Below are positions 17,454-26,013 of a stretch of DNA of 54,747 nucleotides, in pieces. Under the pieces are notes generated by a model. That model was not told the DNA's origin. It saw nothing but the letters and a program-made list of their open reading frames with translations, and did not search any database. Position numbers and translations under genes: made by a program. The stretch's first letter is position 1. Each line of letters begins with the position of its first letter. Origin of the DNA: an uncultured Bacilli bacterium (GTDB lineage: Bacteria > Bacillota_I > Bacilli_A > RFN20 > CAG-449); the NCBI GenBank assembly GCA_947595215.1, contig CANQEO010000007.1, forward strand, positions 1 through 54,747, in the 5' to 3' direction.

Positions 17454-17481
17454 TAAAAAGAGCCGCCTTAGCGACTCTTTT
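17454..17481 (-). terminator. Terminator of cspA
   Basis: On the minus strand AAAAGAGTCGC pairs with GCGGCTCTTTT (one G-U) around TAAG and is followed by TT. It lies 14 bases after the cspA stop. Confidence 0.88.
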
Positions 17482-17495
17482 GAATTAACCTTTTG

Positions 17496-17693
17496 TTAAA
17501 GTTTCTTAACGTTTGAAGCTCTTAAGCCGCGTTCAGAATTCTCAACGTCGAATTCAACTTCTTCTCCTGCTTCAGCAGTCTTGAAGGAATCCATTAATAA
17601 GGCTGAATAGTGGAAAAAGACATCATTACCGTCTTCAGCTGTAATAAAACCGAAGCCTTTTTCCTTGTTGAACATCTTAACTTTGCCTTTCAT
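17496..17693 (-). CDS. cspA: Cold shock protein (CspA/CspB family)
   Basis: 65 residues, a single cold-shock OB fold. RNP1 is KGFGFI and RNP2 is VFFHY; the rest (GKVKMFNKEKGFGFI, EFDVENSERGLRASNV) follows the family. It binds single-stranded RNA as a chaperone. The start is preceded by a repeated (A)GGTTTAAA motif. An extended -10 (TGATACTAT, 17746-17754) lies ~52 bases upstream of the ATG. Confidence 0.96.
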   Translation of the reverse strand: MKGKVKMFNKEKGFGFITAEDGNDVFFHYSALLMDSFKTAEAGEEVEFDVENSERGLRASNVKKL

Positions 17694-17745
17694 TTTAAAC
17701 CTAAATTTAAACCTTTCTGAGTAAGCGATATACCTTACCTATTAA

Positions 17746-17754
17746 ATAGTATCA
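17746..17754 (-). promoter_or_regulatory. Extended -10 promoter of cspA
   Basis: TGATACTAT on the minus strand, with a weak -35 TAGCAA 17 bases further upstream. It would give a leader of roughly 45 bases. Confidence 0.5.
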
Positions 17755-17785
17755 CGAACTAGTTATTATTGCTAGAAAATTTTAC

Positions 17786-20491
17786 TTAAATTGTGCTTAT
17801 AACATCAATCGTTTTTATTTTTCTCATTGAAATAATAGTAGAAGTTAAAATTAAAAATAATGACAGCATTAAAATATGTATATTTGATAAAAACGCATTA
17901 ACAAAAATACTAAATAAATTTCCGTATCGCATAGAAAATATATGAATAAAAGCAAATGAGATTTTAGATAAGACAAAAGACAATAAAATCAGCGTTAATA
18001 ATGGCAAGGTAACTAGCATCAATAATGATTCGTAAGAAAAACCGAGTGCTCTTAAAATCGCAAGTTCCCTTTTTTGATTTTCGAAAGCTATCTTGCTTTC
18101 ATAAATTACGATGATTAATGTTGAAATTAAAAAAATTAAACGAAATAATTGAATAATTTTTTCGATAAAATATGTAAGATTATTGATACTCTCTTTTATA
18201 GTTATCATTCCATTTGAAACAATCAAAGAAGGGTAACAACATTTTAATTTTTCTATCGCTTTGATAATGTCGATATTCTTATCAAAATTTAAAAATATCG
18301 AATCTATCAACAATGTTTCTCTTTCGCAATTAAGTTTTAATAATGGAAAGGCAAGAATCCATAGAGGATCATGAGCGATATAAATAGTTTCTTCATCCGC
18401 TACACCCGTTATTTTGAACTGAAATTCACTAAAGTAATTTTTTATTTCATTTTCGACAACTATGGAGTTAGTTAAATAAGCCGCAAATAGCGTTTTATTG
18501 ATAATGTCTTTAACTTCAACTTCTCCAAATAATTTTTTCATCAATCCTTTAGAAATGACAATATCACACAAGTTACTTGTTTTATTTCCTATTATTGAAA
18601 TATTATTTTGAGACACGAAATGAAAAGCATCATCATTCGTGGCATTAGTTATATCTCCATTGCATAATCCTTCAAAAGGTGGAGAATCGCTATTTAAATC
18701 TTCTTTACTCCTTTCATTTATCATATTATCAATATCATGTTGATTACTTCCAATATAAAAAGCATTGGCAAAACCGCTTAAAGAAAAAGGTGAAAGATAA
18801 CTATAAAAATTTGTACAAGACAACTGAAAATCTCTAGCATCACTATTATCAAAAATTCTAGTGGCTTCCTTAACATTAAAGCCGCCTTGATTCTGATAAG
18901 TTACATAAAATCTTGTCTTATTTGTCGATGAAGAGATAACATTTAAATTAAAATCTTGGTATTTGCTTTTTTTGCAAAAATCACAAAAAAATGAAAATGC
19001 TTTTTCCTCATCGACTTCAACAAAATAAGATTTTTTTAGTGTCCACGGATATATCTCACTTCTTCCTAAATCAAATGTCGCAGGAAATCTCATATTATCT
19101 TCAAGTAACAATTCATTAAAAAATTGATTACTATGGTAGATTCCAAATTCATTTTTATCTAAAAAACCTTCAACACTAAAAAGAATTTCATCATCATAAT
19201 TCCACGAACTATTCTTCAAAGACAATAAAAGATTTAATCGATTATAAGTGACATATTCATTTAAAGACTCAATGTCATCTTCTATATCAAGCAGCGAAGC
19301 AAAAAATAAAACCTCTCTTGATGTAACTCCAAGTACGATTTCCTCTAAATCCAAATTACCATATTTTTTTATTTCCGAAGAATTTAACATATTAAAATAT
19401 GCAAAATGTTCAATTCCTGATGATAATTTGTACTCTTTGGAATCATGTAAAAACAATAATTCGTTTTGAGTCGGAAAAAAAGAAGAAAAATCGTTATGAT
19501 AATAAGTACCAATTTGTTCAATAGCATTAAAATCTTGATTAATAGATTGTGCGATAGTTTTAGAGGAAGCAATCTTTTCAATACTAGTTTTAGAATCATC
19601 GATATTATCGCTAATCAAAGCAAAATGTTCATCGATTAATCCGCCAAATTGGTCATCGATATTTTGATTCATAATAGTTTCGAATAAATTACTAATTGTT
19701 AAAGTTAAAAAACATAACAGGAAGCATATAAATGAGCAATAATATCTTAAATGATTACCTTTAAAAGCATTTTTAATAAAGCTTCGTCTCCATTTTTTCG
19801 GCAGGTTATTTGTACATTTTACATTTTCAAATTTATCCTTTTCTTCTTCCAATGGTTTAAAATATGTTACATCAATCTTTTTATTTTCGATTTTTATTAA
19901 TGTAGTCGCTTCATCGATAAATAGTTTTTCCTCATGAGTTACAACAATAATGAGATATCGATCTTTTAGTTTACTTAATATTTCATTGATTGCTTGTTTA
20001 TTCATTGGATCAAGAGCAGAAGTTGGCTCATCGCATAAAATTATTTTAGGCTTTGATGCAACCGCACGTGCAATAGCAACACGTTGTTTTTCTCCTCCGG
20101 AAATATCCGCACACTTTTGATTCAAAAGTTTAACTATATTTAAGTATTCATATAATTTCATTAATTCATTTTGTCTTAAACGATTTTTAATTAAAATGTT
20201 CTCTTCAACCGTGGCGTTTTCAATCAAAGAATAATTTTGAAATACAAAACCAATATACTGATAAATAAACTTTACTCGCTCTTTTTCATTCATATTTTTA
20301 TAAGATAAATTTTCATATAAGATATCACCTTCAAAATCATCATTAAGCAAACCTATGAGAGATAATAACGTTGTCTTGCCAGATCCCGATTCACCTTTTA
20401 TTACCACAAGTCCCTTATTAGGTAAGGAGACATTTACATCTTTTAAAATTACCTCATCGTACTTTTTTGAAAGTCTTTTTAGTTTAATCAT
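17786..20491 (-). CDS. Fused ABC transporter ATPase-permease (MacB/FtsX type), large half
   Basis: 901 residues. The N-terminal ATPase (~1-225) has GESGSGKTT, ISGGEKQRVAIARA, IILCDEPTSALD and VVTHEE. A membrane segment (~242-262) is followed by a very long extracytoplasmic region (~265-790), then three C-terminal membrane segments with an FtsX-like block near ENQKRELAILRALGFS. This is the MacB-type mechanotransmission fold. Its ATG overlaps the stop of the 642-residue partner by four bases (ATGA). No adaptor, bacteriocin or two-component genes are adjacent. The substrate could be a peptide or lipid; not decidable here. Confidence 0.85.
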   Translation of the reverse strand: MIKLKRLSKKYDEVILKDVNVSLPNKGLVVIKGESGSGKTTLLSLIGLLNDDFEGDILYENLSYKNMNEKERVKFIYQYIGFVFQNYSLIENATVEENILIKNRLRQNELMKLYEYLNIVKLLNQKCADISGGEKQRVAIARAVASKPKIILCDEPTSALDPMNKQAINEILSKLKDRYLIIVVTHEEKLFIDEATTLIKIENKKIDVTYFKPLEEEKDKFENVKCTNNLPKKWRRSFIKNAFKGNHLRYYCSFICFLLCFLTLTISNLFETIMNQNIDDQFGGLIDEHFALISDNIDDSKTSIEKIASSKTIAQSINQDFNAIEQIGTYYHNDFSSFFPTQNELLFLHDSKEYKLSSGIEHFAYFNMLNSSEIKKYGNLDLEEIVLGVTSREVLFFASLLDIEDDIESLNEYVTYNRLNLLLSLKNSSWNYDDEILFSVEGFLDKNEFGIYHSNQFFNELLLEDNMRFPATFDLGRSEIYPWTLKKSYFVEVDEEKAFSFFCDFCKKSKYQDFNLNVISSSTNKTRFYVTYQNQGGFNVKEATRIFDNSDARDFQLSCTNFYSYLSPFSLSGFANAFYIGSNQHDIDNMINERSKEDLNSDSPPFEGLCNGDITNATNDDAFHFVSQNNISIIGNKTSNLCDIVISKGLMKKLFGEVEVKDIINKTLFAAYLTNSIVVENEIKNYFSEFQFKITGVADEETIYIAHDPLWILAFPLLKLNCERETLLIDSIFLNFDKNIDIIKAIEKLKCCYPSLIVSNGMITIKESINNLTYFIEKIIQLFRLIFLISTLIIVIYESKIAFENQKRELAILRALGFSYESLLMLVTLPLLTLILLSFVLSKISFAFIHIFSMRYGNLFSIFVNAFLSNIHILMLSLFLILTSTIISMRKIKTIDVISTI

Positions 20492-22416
20492 TTGATCTCC
20501 TTTAAAAGATTAATAATCGAATACTTCTTTAATTTTCTTTTCACCAATTCATTAGTAAGAACATAAATAAGTAACGTAAAAAAAGCGATAAAATAAATAG
20601 AATAATTTTGATGAGAAATTAAATTCAATTTTATTTCCATCTTCTCAATTGCAACTTTATCAATACTAGATAAGAAAAAATCTCTAAAGATAAATGCTAC
20701 TCCTAACGACAATGCAGAGAGTATGATGATATCTAAAACAAAACTTCGCTTTATTATTTTTTCATCATAAGAAAACGACTTAATAATACCGATTTCTTTT
20801 TGACACGCCCGAAGATTATTATTAATTAAAATATAAATAACAAAGACACTGCAAACTATAACTAAAATTCCAAATATGAGAACTAGTTGTAAAAACGCAT
20901 CAAGAATATCGTCAAGAGATTTTTGCATTGTTAATGCGCGACTTTGAATAGTTAATGTACGTGATTTAGAAAGTTGATAATTATGTAACGAAAAATAAAT
21001 TTTTTTAACATCTTGAGATTCAACAAAAATGAGACTAGTTTGATCGTAAGTAGAACAATTTATTAAATCTAAAGTGTCATATACTGTCGCTTTATCTTTG
21101 TCTAAAAATATTTTATTTAAAGTTATTCCTTTTAATAATTCTTGCGCTCTTTGATACGAATAATAGATAACTGGCGAATTAATAAATGAAAATTCATCAA
21201 TCACTTTTGTAATTTTAAAGTGCACATCTAAATTTATTTGATCGGTAATGATTCTTGTGTCCGTCTTTAATGATATCTCCTTATTTAATTTAAAATTTAA
21301 TTTTCTTCCATCGATAAGATCATTTGCGAGTGTATTTATGGTCACCATTTCAAAAGAATCTTTTTCATTATCATCAATTGGTAAAAATAGAAATTCATCA
21401 TTTCGCATTTCATCAATAAAGAAACTATATCCTCCAAATAGAGTCTCAAAACTTTTATAAAATTGATATTTAATATTACCGATATGAAGTTTTATTTCAC
21501 TTTCAGTCACCCTATCGGTCTTTACAATACTAAATCCATCACTTTGATTAATACTCACATCCGCACGTAAAACATTATAATCACCATAAGTTAAATCTTG
21601 ATTAGCAAGTTCACTTGAACAAGTTTCCATCATCGTGCTTATAAACATAACGCTTAAATAAGTTAATGATAATACAAAACACATCCAAAATTTTGAAACA
21701 ATATTTTTATTCTTAAAATAATGTGATAGAAAATATGGTTTTCTTTTTGGTAGATAATTTCTTTGTTGATAAATAAAATCACTAGCATTCTTTTTCAATA
21801 GATTAATTTTTCCATCTTCTATTTCGTAGATAATATCCCCATATTTATTTGCTAAACGCATATTATGAGTAATTATGATTACCATACGTTTTTTTGATTC
21901 TTCTTTTAAAAGTTCAAAAATTTCTTCACTTCTTTTGGAATCTAACGAACCTGTTGGTTCATCACATAGGAGTAAAGAAGTATCCGATACTAAAGCACGA
22001 ATAAGACTGACTCGCTGCTTTTCCCCACCAGATAATTTCAACACTTTATGATTTTTTAATTTTTGCAATCCAAAAGTTTTTAAATATGAAATTATAATTT
22101 TTTCTTTATGCTTATAATCTAAGCGGAACTTTTCTAGACCAAACATAATATTCTCATACACAGTCAAATGATCAAATAACATAAAGTTTTGAAATAGCAT
22201 TGAGATAGACTGATTTTTATTTTCGTCAATAAAAGATATTTCACCCGAATATGTATCAAAATTTGCTAAGCAATTAAAAAACGTCGATTTGCCACTTCCC
22301 GATTCACCTACTATTATAATCAAACCTTCAGAACTATTTATTTCTAAATTAACATTATCTAGGATATGTCTTTGACCATAACTTTTACTTAATTGCTTTA
22401 TTACAATTTTTCTCAT
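20488..22416 (-). CDS. Fused ABC transporter ATPase-permease (MacB/FtsX type), small half
   Basis: 642 residues. ATPase domain (~1-215): GESGSGKSTFF, LSGGEKQRVSLIRAL, LLCDEPTGSLD, IITHN. One membrane segment (~246-263), an ectodomain of about 240 residues, then three C-terminal membrane segments with the FtsX-like KEIGIIKSFSYDEKIIKRSF. It is the first gene of the pair and is coupled by ATGA overlap to the 901-residue protein, so a heterodimer with unequal ectodomains is likely. No strong ribosome site is seen (AGGATTTTTTT). Substrate unknown. Confidence 0.85.
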   Translation of the reverse strand: MRKIVIKQLSKSYGQRHILDNVNLEINSSEGLIIIVGESGSGKSTFFNCLANFDTYSGEISFIDENKNQSISMLFQNFMLFDHLTVYENIMFGLEKFRLDYKHKEKIIISYLKTFGLQKLKNHKVLKLSGGEKQRVSLIRALVSDTSLLLCDEPTGSLDSKRSEEIFELLKEESKKRMVIIITHNMRLANKYGDIIYEIEDGKINLLKKNASDFIYQQRNYLPKRKPYFLSHYFKNKNIVSKFWMCFVLSLTYLSVMFISTMMETCSSELANQDLTYGDYNVLRADVSINQSDGFSIVKTDRVTESEIKLHIGNIKYQFYKSFETLFGGYSFFIDEMRNDEFLFLPIDDNEKDSFEMVTINTLANDLIDGRKLNFKLNKEISLKTDTRIITDQINLDVHFKITKVIDEFSFINSPVIYYSYQRAQELLKGITLNKIFLDKDKATVYDTLDLINCSTYDQTSLIFVESQDVKKIYFSLHNYQLSKSRTLTIQSRALTMQKSLDDILDAFLQLVLIFGILVIVCSVFVIYILINNNLRACQKEIGIIKSFSYDEKIIKRSFVLDIIILSALSLGVAFIFRDFFLSSIDKVAIEKMEIKLNLISHQNYSIYFIAFFTLLIYVLTNELVKRKLKKYSIINLLKEIK

Positions 22417-22465
22417 AAAAAAATCCTCTATCTCTCAATAAAGGATTTTGTCTAATCTAGTTAGT

Positions 22466-22660
22466 TCATTTGATAACTTTTTTTGCTTTTTCGTTAAATA
22501 TGTGACGAGGAATCATGATGATGTTTCCACAACCGCAGCACTTTAATTTAATATCAGCCCCTAAACGAACGATTTCAAATTGTTTAGAACGGCTATAACA
22601 AGGATGTGGCTTACGCATTTCAACGATGTCGCCTAACTCATAATCTTTATTTTCTAGCAT
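22466..22660 (-). CDS. DUF951 small protein (YyzM-like)
   Basis: 64 residues. The family signature is clear: YELGDIVEMRKPHPC, RLGADIKLKCCGCG, and a final IMIPRHIF segment. The two Cys pairs suggest a zinc or nucleic-acid-binding beta protein, but function is unknown. It overlaps the folD stop by 14 bases; the ribosome site is the weak ATAGGTAC. In B. subtilis the homologue yyzM lies in another neighbourhood. Confidence 0.88.
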   Translation of the reverse strand: MLENKDYELGDIVEMRKPHPCYSRSKQFEIVRLGADIKLKCCGCGNIIMIPRHIFNEKAKKVIK

Positions 22661-23474
22661 GGTTGTACCTATAGCATTTTAAGATATTATCCATCGCGCA
22701 AGCTGAGGTAATTGTTCCAACGCCACCTGGAACTTTACTTAAATATTTTACCTTATTGCTCGGTATAACATCTCCTTTAATTCCATCATCTAAATAATGA
22801 ATGCCAGCATCTATAACAATTGCATTATCATTCATAAAGTTGCTATCTATTAAATGTGGCTTTCCAATAGCAACTACAATGATATCATAATGTTTTAACA
22901 TATCATTTAAATTTTTGGTTTTTGAATGTGCTAATGTCACAGTCGCATTACGATTGGTAAGCATCATCGCAACCGGTTTTCCTACCGAAATAGACCGCCC
23001 AATTACCAAGACGTTTTTACCTTCTAAATCAATTTTATATTCATCGATTAATTCGATTATCGCTCTAGCTGTAGCGGGAAATAAACCATCTTTATCATCT
23101 TTAAAGATTTTTCCTAGCATTAAAGTATTCATCGCATCTAAATCTTTATAAGGATTTAATGCTTCAATTATTTTTTTCTCATCAGCACCTTTAAACAGAG
23201 GACGTGTGATCAAAACTGCATCTACTTCTTGATCGTTATTTAATGAATTAATCGTATCAAGATAAGTTTTTTCATCAGGCTTCATATTTATTAAAGTAAA
23301 TTTTATACCCAATTCATTAGCTAATCTTTCCTGAGAGGCACAATAACCTTTCGATGAAATATCTTTTTCGTTTAAAAGTACAACTAAATGTGGCTTAGTT
23401 TCAAAAGTAGCAATTTCACTTTTAATGCGTGTTTTAATTTTTTCAGCCGCTATTTTACCAAACATTAATTCCAT
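22647..23474 (-). CDS. folD: FolD-like methylene-THF dehydrogenase, canonical catalytic Lys replaced
   Basis: 275 residues. The C-terminal Rossmann part is normal: VIGRSISVGKPVAMML, LAHSKTKNL and VPGGVGTITSACAMDN. In the N-terminal catalytic part the family's YxxxK is YCASQ (Tyr44, Gln48), and the usual VQLPLP reads ITRPLF (Thr90 in place of Gln). KDLDA retains the catalytic Asp region. In E. coli and human enzymes that Lys and Gln act in cyclohydrolase and dehydrogenase chemistry, so this protein may have lost or changed cyclohydrolase activity. It shares one base with the fhs stop (TAATG), so the two act in the same folate pathway. Confidence 0.86.
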   Translation of the reverse strand: MELMFGKIAAEKIKTRIKSEIATFETKPHLVVLLNEKDISSKGYCASQERLANELGIKFTLINMKPDEKTYLDTINSLNNDQEVDAVLITRPLFKGADEKKIIEALNPYKDLDAMNTLMLGKIFKDDKDGLFPATARAIIELIDEYKIDLEGKNVLVIGRSISVGKPVAMMLTNRNATVTLAHSKTKNLNDMLKHYDIIVVAIGKPHLIDSNFMNDNAIVIDAGIHYLDDGIKGDVIPSNKVKYLSKVPGGVGTITSACAMDNILKCYRYNHARK

Positions 23475-25081
23475 TATTCGTTCTCCATTTTTACGGCCGC
23501 TGGAACTTTAGGTAATCCTGGCATTGTTAGAATGTTTCCAGTTAAAGGAACAATGAAACGAGCGCCACTAGAAAGATTGACATCTCGAATTGTAATTGCA
23601 AAATCTTTTGGCGTTCCGATTAAATTTGGATTATCGCTAAATGATTGAGGAGTTTTTGCCATACAAATGTAAGCATCTTCATACCCCATTTTAATATAAC
23701 GATCAATCTTTTCACGGGCAACCTCAGTATAGATAACTTTTGAGGCACGATAAATTTCGCGACAAATCTTTTCAATTTTGTCATATACATTTTCGTTTTT
23801 ATTGTAAAGTGGATGATAATTTGATTCATTTTCTTCAAGTAATTTCAATACTTTTCTTGCTAAATCTTTAGAGCCTTCTCCTCCATTAATAAATCCGTCT
23901 TGAAAGGAGACCACATAACCATGTTCTTGACACCATTTAGTTAAATAATCTATTTCACTTTGATGATCACTAGCAAAATGATTAATAGCAACTATCGCTT
24001 TCAATCCGTACTTCTCAATATTCTCTAAATGTTGTTTCAAATTACCAACACCTGCTTTTAAAGCTTCTACATTTTCATTTTGAAGTTCTTCAAGTTTTTG
24101 ACCACCATGCATTTTTAAAGCTCTTATGGTAGCAACCATAACCACTAAAGAAGGTTTTAAATTAGCTTCTTGACATTTGATATCTAAGAATTTTTCAGCA
24201 CCTAAATCGGCACCAAATCCGGCTTCAGTAACCACAATATCCTTCAATTTTAAAGCCATCTTCGTGGCTATAATAGAATTGCAACCATGAGCAATATTTG
24301 CAAATGGACCGCCATGTACAATAGCGGGATTATTTTCTCCAGTTTGGATTAGATTGGGATTTAAAGCATCTTTCATAAGTTTCATAATCGCATTAGATAT
24401 CTTTAAATCTTTAACTTTTATAGGTTTATCATCATAAGTGTAAGCGACGATAATTTCTTTTACTCTATTTATAAAATCTTCTTGAGAATCAGCAAGACAA
24501 AGAACCGCCATTAACTCACTAGCGACAGTAATGATAAATCCGTCGTCTCTTTCAACACCATTTTTAGCGCCAAGTCCAATTTTAATTTCCCGTAAAGCGC
24601 GATCATTCATATCTAAAGCACGTTTCCATACCACTTTAGTTGGATCAATATTTAATTCATTACCTTGTAAAATATGATTATCGATAATTGCAGAAATAAG
24701 ATTAATGGAACTTGTTAAAGCGTGCATATCACCTGTGAAATGTAGATTAATTTCTTCACTCGGTTCAATAGTTACTTTTCCTCCACCAGTGGCTCCACCT
24801 TTTATCCCGAAAACTGGTCCTAAGGAAGGTTCTCTTAAGGCTAACATCACTGAAGCACCCAAACGATTTAATCCTTCAACTAGCGCGATTGAAGTGGTCG
24901 TTTTTCCTTCACCAGCTTTAGTAGGAGTAATCGCGGTAACTAATACTAGTTTTCCATCTTTCTTATCTTTTAAAGATTCTAAAAGTTTTAAGTTGATTTT
25001 ACCCTTATATTTTCCATAAGGTTCTAAATACTCTTCATCAATTCCTGCTTTTTTAGCAATTACATTAATTTTTTCTAGCAA
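23474..25081 (-). CDS. fhs: Formate-tetrahydrofolate ligase
   Basis: 535 residues. Signatures: ITPTKAGEGKTTTSIALVEGL (P-loop), EPSLGPVFGIKGGATGGG, FTGDMHALTSS, and PGLPKVPAA at the C-terminus. It makes 10-formyl-THF from formate, THF and ATP for purine and fMet-tRNA synthesis. The start is TTG at 25081, supported by a strong AAAGGAGGA six bases upstream; no ATG fits better. It is followed by folD and DUF951 with overlapping ends, one operon. No folate riboswitch is seen in the 41-base upstream gap. Confidence 0.95.
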   Translation of the reverse strand: MLEKINVIAKKAGIDEEYLEPYGKYKGKINLKLLESLKDKKDGKLVLVTAITPTKAGEGKTTTSIALVEGLNRLGASVMLALREPSLGPVFGIKGGATGGGKVTIEPSEEINLHFTGDMHALTSSINLISAIIDNHILQGNELNIDPTKVVWKRALDMNDRALREIKIGLGAKNGVERDDGFIITVASELMAVLCLADSQEDFINRVKEIIVAYTYDDKPIKVKDLKISNAIMKLMKDALNPNLIQTGENNPAIVHGGPFANIAHGCNSIIATKMALKLKDIVVTEAGFGADLGAEKFLDIKCQEANLKPSLVVMVATIRALKMHGGQKLEELQNENVEALKAGVGNLKQHLENIEKYGLKAIVAINHFASDHQSEIDYLTKWCQEHGYVVSFQDGFINGGEGSKDLARKVLKLLEENESNYHPLYNKNENVYDKIEKICREIYRASKVIYTEVAREKIDRYIKMGYEDAYICMAKTPQSFSDNPNLIGTPKDFAITIRDVNLSSGARFIVPLTGNILTMPGLPKVPAAVKMENE

Positions 25082-25122
25082 TTCGATTCCTCCTTTAAAA
25101 CTAATATTTACATCATAACATA

Positions 25123-26013
25123 TTATTGTCGCTTATTTAATCTCTCTAATGAAAATTGATAAGCTTCGTCCACTGAGGAAAACCAATTAACATCGAACTG
25201 ATTGCGAAAATAAGTAAATTGCCTTCTAGCATATGCTCTAGATTTGTTTTTAATCTCTTGAATAATATCATCTCGTTTTTTATTTTGATGCCATCCGGTA
25301 ATAAATTCTTTATATCCGATAGCTTGGAAAGCTTTATGATCTTCCCCATATTTGCTTGATAAAGTTAAAACTTCTTCTTCCAATCCACTTTCAATCATTT
25401 TCTCAACGCGTAATTCAATTCGGTTGTATAGTGTTTCTCGTGGTAATTCGAGCCCTACAAAGCAAACATCATATAAGGCACGATGTTCTTGTTTTCCAAT
25501 TAAACTTGATTTTTTTTCGCCCCGAATCAAATAGATTTCAATTGCTCTTAAAACTCTTTTACGATTATTTTCATGTATTTTTAATGCTTCTTCTGGATCG
25601 AGTTTTTCTAACTCTAAATGAAGATTATGATTATCGAGTTTTTCATAATATGACAAATCAACTTTTTCTTCTTGTGGCGCTAAATCAAAATCAAAAAGAG
25701 CCGACTTCAAATACATTCCGGTGCCACCGACAATAATAATCGGTACACCTTTTTGTTCTAATTCGGCAATTTTCTTTCTCGCTAATAATTGATAATCAAA
25801 AGAAGAAAAGGAATCATTTATTGAAACTATAGAAAAAAGATGATGGGGAATTTCCCTCATTTCATCCTTACTCGGTTTTGCCGTTCCTATATTCATTTCG
25901 TCATATATTTGAAACGCATCGCCATTAATAATTTCTCCATGAGTTGCTTTAGCAAGTCTTAACGCTAAGGCGCTCTTTCCAACTCCAGTTGGACCAACGA
26001 TACATATTATCAT
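25123..26013 (-). CDS. miaA: tRNA dimethylallyltransferase
   Basis: 296 residues. GPTGVGKSALA (P-loop), GDAFQIYDEMNIGTAKP, VGGTGMYLKS, and the C-terminal KNKSRAYARRQFTYFR signature. It adds dimethylallyl to A37 of UNN-reading tRNAs such as the tRNA-Leu(TAA) in this window; MiaB, encoded at 31289, then methylthiolates it. It overlaps mutL by four bases (ATGA). The final Arg/Gln-rich end is shorter than in some Bacillus versions. Confidence 0.95.
   Translation of the reverse strand: MIICIVGPTGVGKSALALRLAKATHGEIINGDAFQIYDEMNIGTAKPSKDEMREIPHHLFSIVSINDSFSSFDYQLLARKKIAELEQKGVPIIIVGGTGMYLKSALFDFDLAPQEEKVDLSYYEKLDNHNLHLELEKLDPEEALKIHENNRKRVLRAIEIYLIRGEKKSSLIGKQEHRALYDVCFVGLELPRETLYNRIELRVEKMIESGLEEEVLTLSSKYGEDHKAFQAIGYKEFITGWHQNKKRDDIIQEIKNKSRAYARRQFTYFRNQFDVNWFSSVDEAYQFSLERLNKRQ

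Noticed and set aside
24705-25019. 104-codon plus-strand ORF inside fhs
   Set aside because: Antisense to the conserved P-loop part of Fhs; no signals.
25082-25122. Tetrahydrofolate riboswitch before fhs
   Set aside because: The upstream gap is only 41 bases and lacks aptamer motifs.
25356-25736. 126-codon plus-strand ORF inside miaA
   Set aside because: It is antisense to the miaA coding sequence and lacks a ribosome site or recognised domain.
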